Assembly: GCA_008931825.1 (NCBI GenBank)
Contig: QXVZ01028418.1
Coordinates: 1-34,704 of the forward strand
Reading direction: 5' to 3'
DNA from: Phallusia fumigata
Lineage: Eukaryota; Chordata; Ascidiacea; Phlebobranchia; Ascidiidae
DNA: 34,704 bases
The notes under the pieces were generated by a model. The model was not told the DNA's origin, did not search any database, and saw only the letters and a program-made list of their open reading frames with translations. A program made the translations under genes and the position numbers. Shown here piece after piece: positions 33,418 to 34,704 of the stretch; positions within the stretch are counted from its first letter, which is position 1, and each line of letters begins with the position of its first letter.

Positions 33418-34420
33418 TACCAAATAGTTTTCGTGGATCCACATTGTTTTGTTTTTGTTCATATTCCCCACTTCAGCAGTGTAGTCCTAACTTGCAGATG
33501 TTTTCATGGTCAATGGTACTATTTTGTAAAATGTTGTTTTAGATATTTTTTAACTAACTGCTTTAATTTGCCCCAGTGAAATATGTTTGCCATGTTTGCC
33601 TCGCTCAATAAGTTTTTTATGCAGTAAAATATGCACTCTTTCCACTACATCCTGGGAAATTATTACCCCTCAAACTGTAGCAATGGTTTAGTAAATTTTG
33701 TTGTTGTTTGTATCAATTATTTTTGTGAAAGACCTTTACTTTGCTTATCCAATTGTTATTGTTCATAGGCTTGGAAAACCTAAAATGCTAAAATGTTGTG
33801 TAATTATGGCCGGACATGTTTACAACAAAGTCAAAATCATTCATTCTGTGCCCAGTATCATACCAAATTCCCATTATGATTGCAAAACTATCTTTAGGTA
33901 TACCCTTTAGTTACTCATAAAATCGTTTATTGTTTGTGCTGAAAATGAACGCTCACCAGGTCTCTTTTTCAAAACAAATGTCAGTACCCAGTTTTTGTTG
34001 TCAAAATCTTGTTGTCACGTACTGCAAATGGCAAGGTGGGCCTGATGTGTTGGCAGTAACGTTGAACATAAAAAATGACAAAAGCTGTACCTGGATGATT
34101 GCTCCCCGGATTATATATAGAGCTGTATTAACTAAAACATTTGATGTTGGTGTAATGATGTTTGTGCCATTCATATATTGCTGAATTTTTATGTTTAATA
34201 TTCTGCATCAAGTGCCTAATGACATTTATCTCCACATCTTGAGACTTACCAAGTTTCTCGAATAAGTTTTTTCATATTTTATCATGTTTCATGGTACAGT
34301 TTTTGTGGTGCACTTTTCAGGCCAATGTTAATTTTGCATGTGTTCCTTATACCACGTGGTGTTGTAGCATAAACCTTTTACATTGTGCCTTTTTCTATGG
34401 TATATTGTAATTTGCACTTT
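33418..34420. other. Intergenic between two secretory-pathway genes
   Basis: AT-rich with small ORFs (33698-33910 and 33930-34184, plus) lacking signals of coding. No exact AATAAA directly follows the membrane protein stop; CAATAAG near 33608 might serve. Confidence 0.4.
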
Positions 34421-34432
34421 CAGACAAACAGG

Positions 34433-34695
34433 ATGAGTAGTGTGACTTTGCCCTTACTTTTAATGTTGCTCTGCGGCATCCTTTGTGCCAGCAGTCACAG
34501 TAAAACAGTGGTGCCAAGTCAAAAGGAACACCACACTGGAGACCATCATAATGCACAGTTCGACAAAGAAGTGTGGTTTAATGATGAAGATGAGGATGAA
34601 GATGATGATAATGCTGTGTTTCGACTCCCGCTTGGAGAGCAAAAGTTAAAACTAAAGAACCTTGTGGAGAAAAAAATTGATGCCAACCAAGATGG
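34433..34695 (+). CDS. CREC-family EF-hand protein, first exon (partial)
   Basis: ATG at 34433 opens a signal peptide (MSSVTLPLLLMLLCGILCAS), followed by a His-rich segment and a strongly acidic run (NDEDEDEDDDNA). The last part, EQKLKLKNLVEKKIDANQDG, is the entry to the first EF-hand as in reticulocalbin/calumenin/Cab45 proteins. Proteins of this family sit in the ER and Golgi lumen and bind calcium with low affinity. A donor GG|GTAGGT at 34695/34696 ends the exon in phase 2, and the rest lies beyond the window. The CTTTCAG acceptor at 34417-34423 just before the ATG suggests an upstream UTR exon or a spliced-leader site. Which CREC subtype it is cannot be decided from this exon. Confidence 0.7.
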
Positions 34696-34704
34696 GTAGG
34701 TCCC

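Noticed and set aside
1..34704. CRISPR arrays, bacterial operons, rRNA or clear tRNA genes
   Set aside because: None seen. Introns, codon use and protein families are those of an animal nuclear genome.

Overview
The window looks like animal nuclear DNA, most likely from a tunicate close to Ciona. It is AT-rich, its genes have many small exons with GT-AG introns, and the intergenic space is full of old transposon pieces. It also carries a metazoan NACHT-LRR gene, a Myc-like activation domain and a CREC-type secretory calcium-binding protein. No search was run, so the species is an inference. Single N bases at 3245, 14182 and 23866 look like assembly joins. Two of them sit between near-identical direct copies, so those duplications may be artefacts or merged haplotypes.

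Layout: (1) 1-2890 is mostly non-coding, with a GGTACG-rich repeat, a 60-base tandem repeat and weak minus-strand exon candidates. (2) 3085-10830 holds an NLR-like gene on the plus strand: duplicated first coding exon, short linker exon, large NACHT exon with an apparent +1 frameshift near its 3' part, then phase-0 leucine-rich-repeat exons of about 150-160 bases, and a terminal exon. A 145-base foldback repeat lies in its third intron if the 5'-UTR is counted, the intron before the NACHT exon. (3) 10831-15480 is transposon ground, with a 5'-truncated LINE reverse transcriptase (minus) and a GC-rich orphan ORF. (4) 15480-25350 carries an unrecognised gene family on the minus strand. It has one complete gene (16793-18090), a second complete gene (24009-25349), a truncated copy (23378-23865) and a pseudogene fragment fused to a Ty3/Gypsy reverse transcriptase piece (18945-19645). 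These are interleaved with a dispersed repeat family. (5) 25350-30730 is mostly repeats, including a hAT-type MITE with a perfect 8-base target-site duplication, plus a small orphan ORF. (6) 30732-34704 has a Myc-like N-terminal exon (minus) divergent from a five-exon type I membrane glycoprotein gene (plus). The two share a promoter of about 560 bases with an E2F-type site. The first exon of a CREC EF-hand protein is cut by the window end.

The best candidate for something undescribed is the minus-strand family. Two members were rebuilt from splice sites to almost the same length (278 and 280 residues) with the same phase-1 intron before a conserved C-terminal domain of about 190 residues that I do not recognise. 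Their N-terminal regions diverge quickly, and one has an Asn-rich, hydrophobic stretch that resembles amyloid-type signalling motifs. The family shares the window with an NLR gene, which makes an immune or self-recognition role worth testing, but nothing in the sequence proves it.
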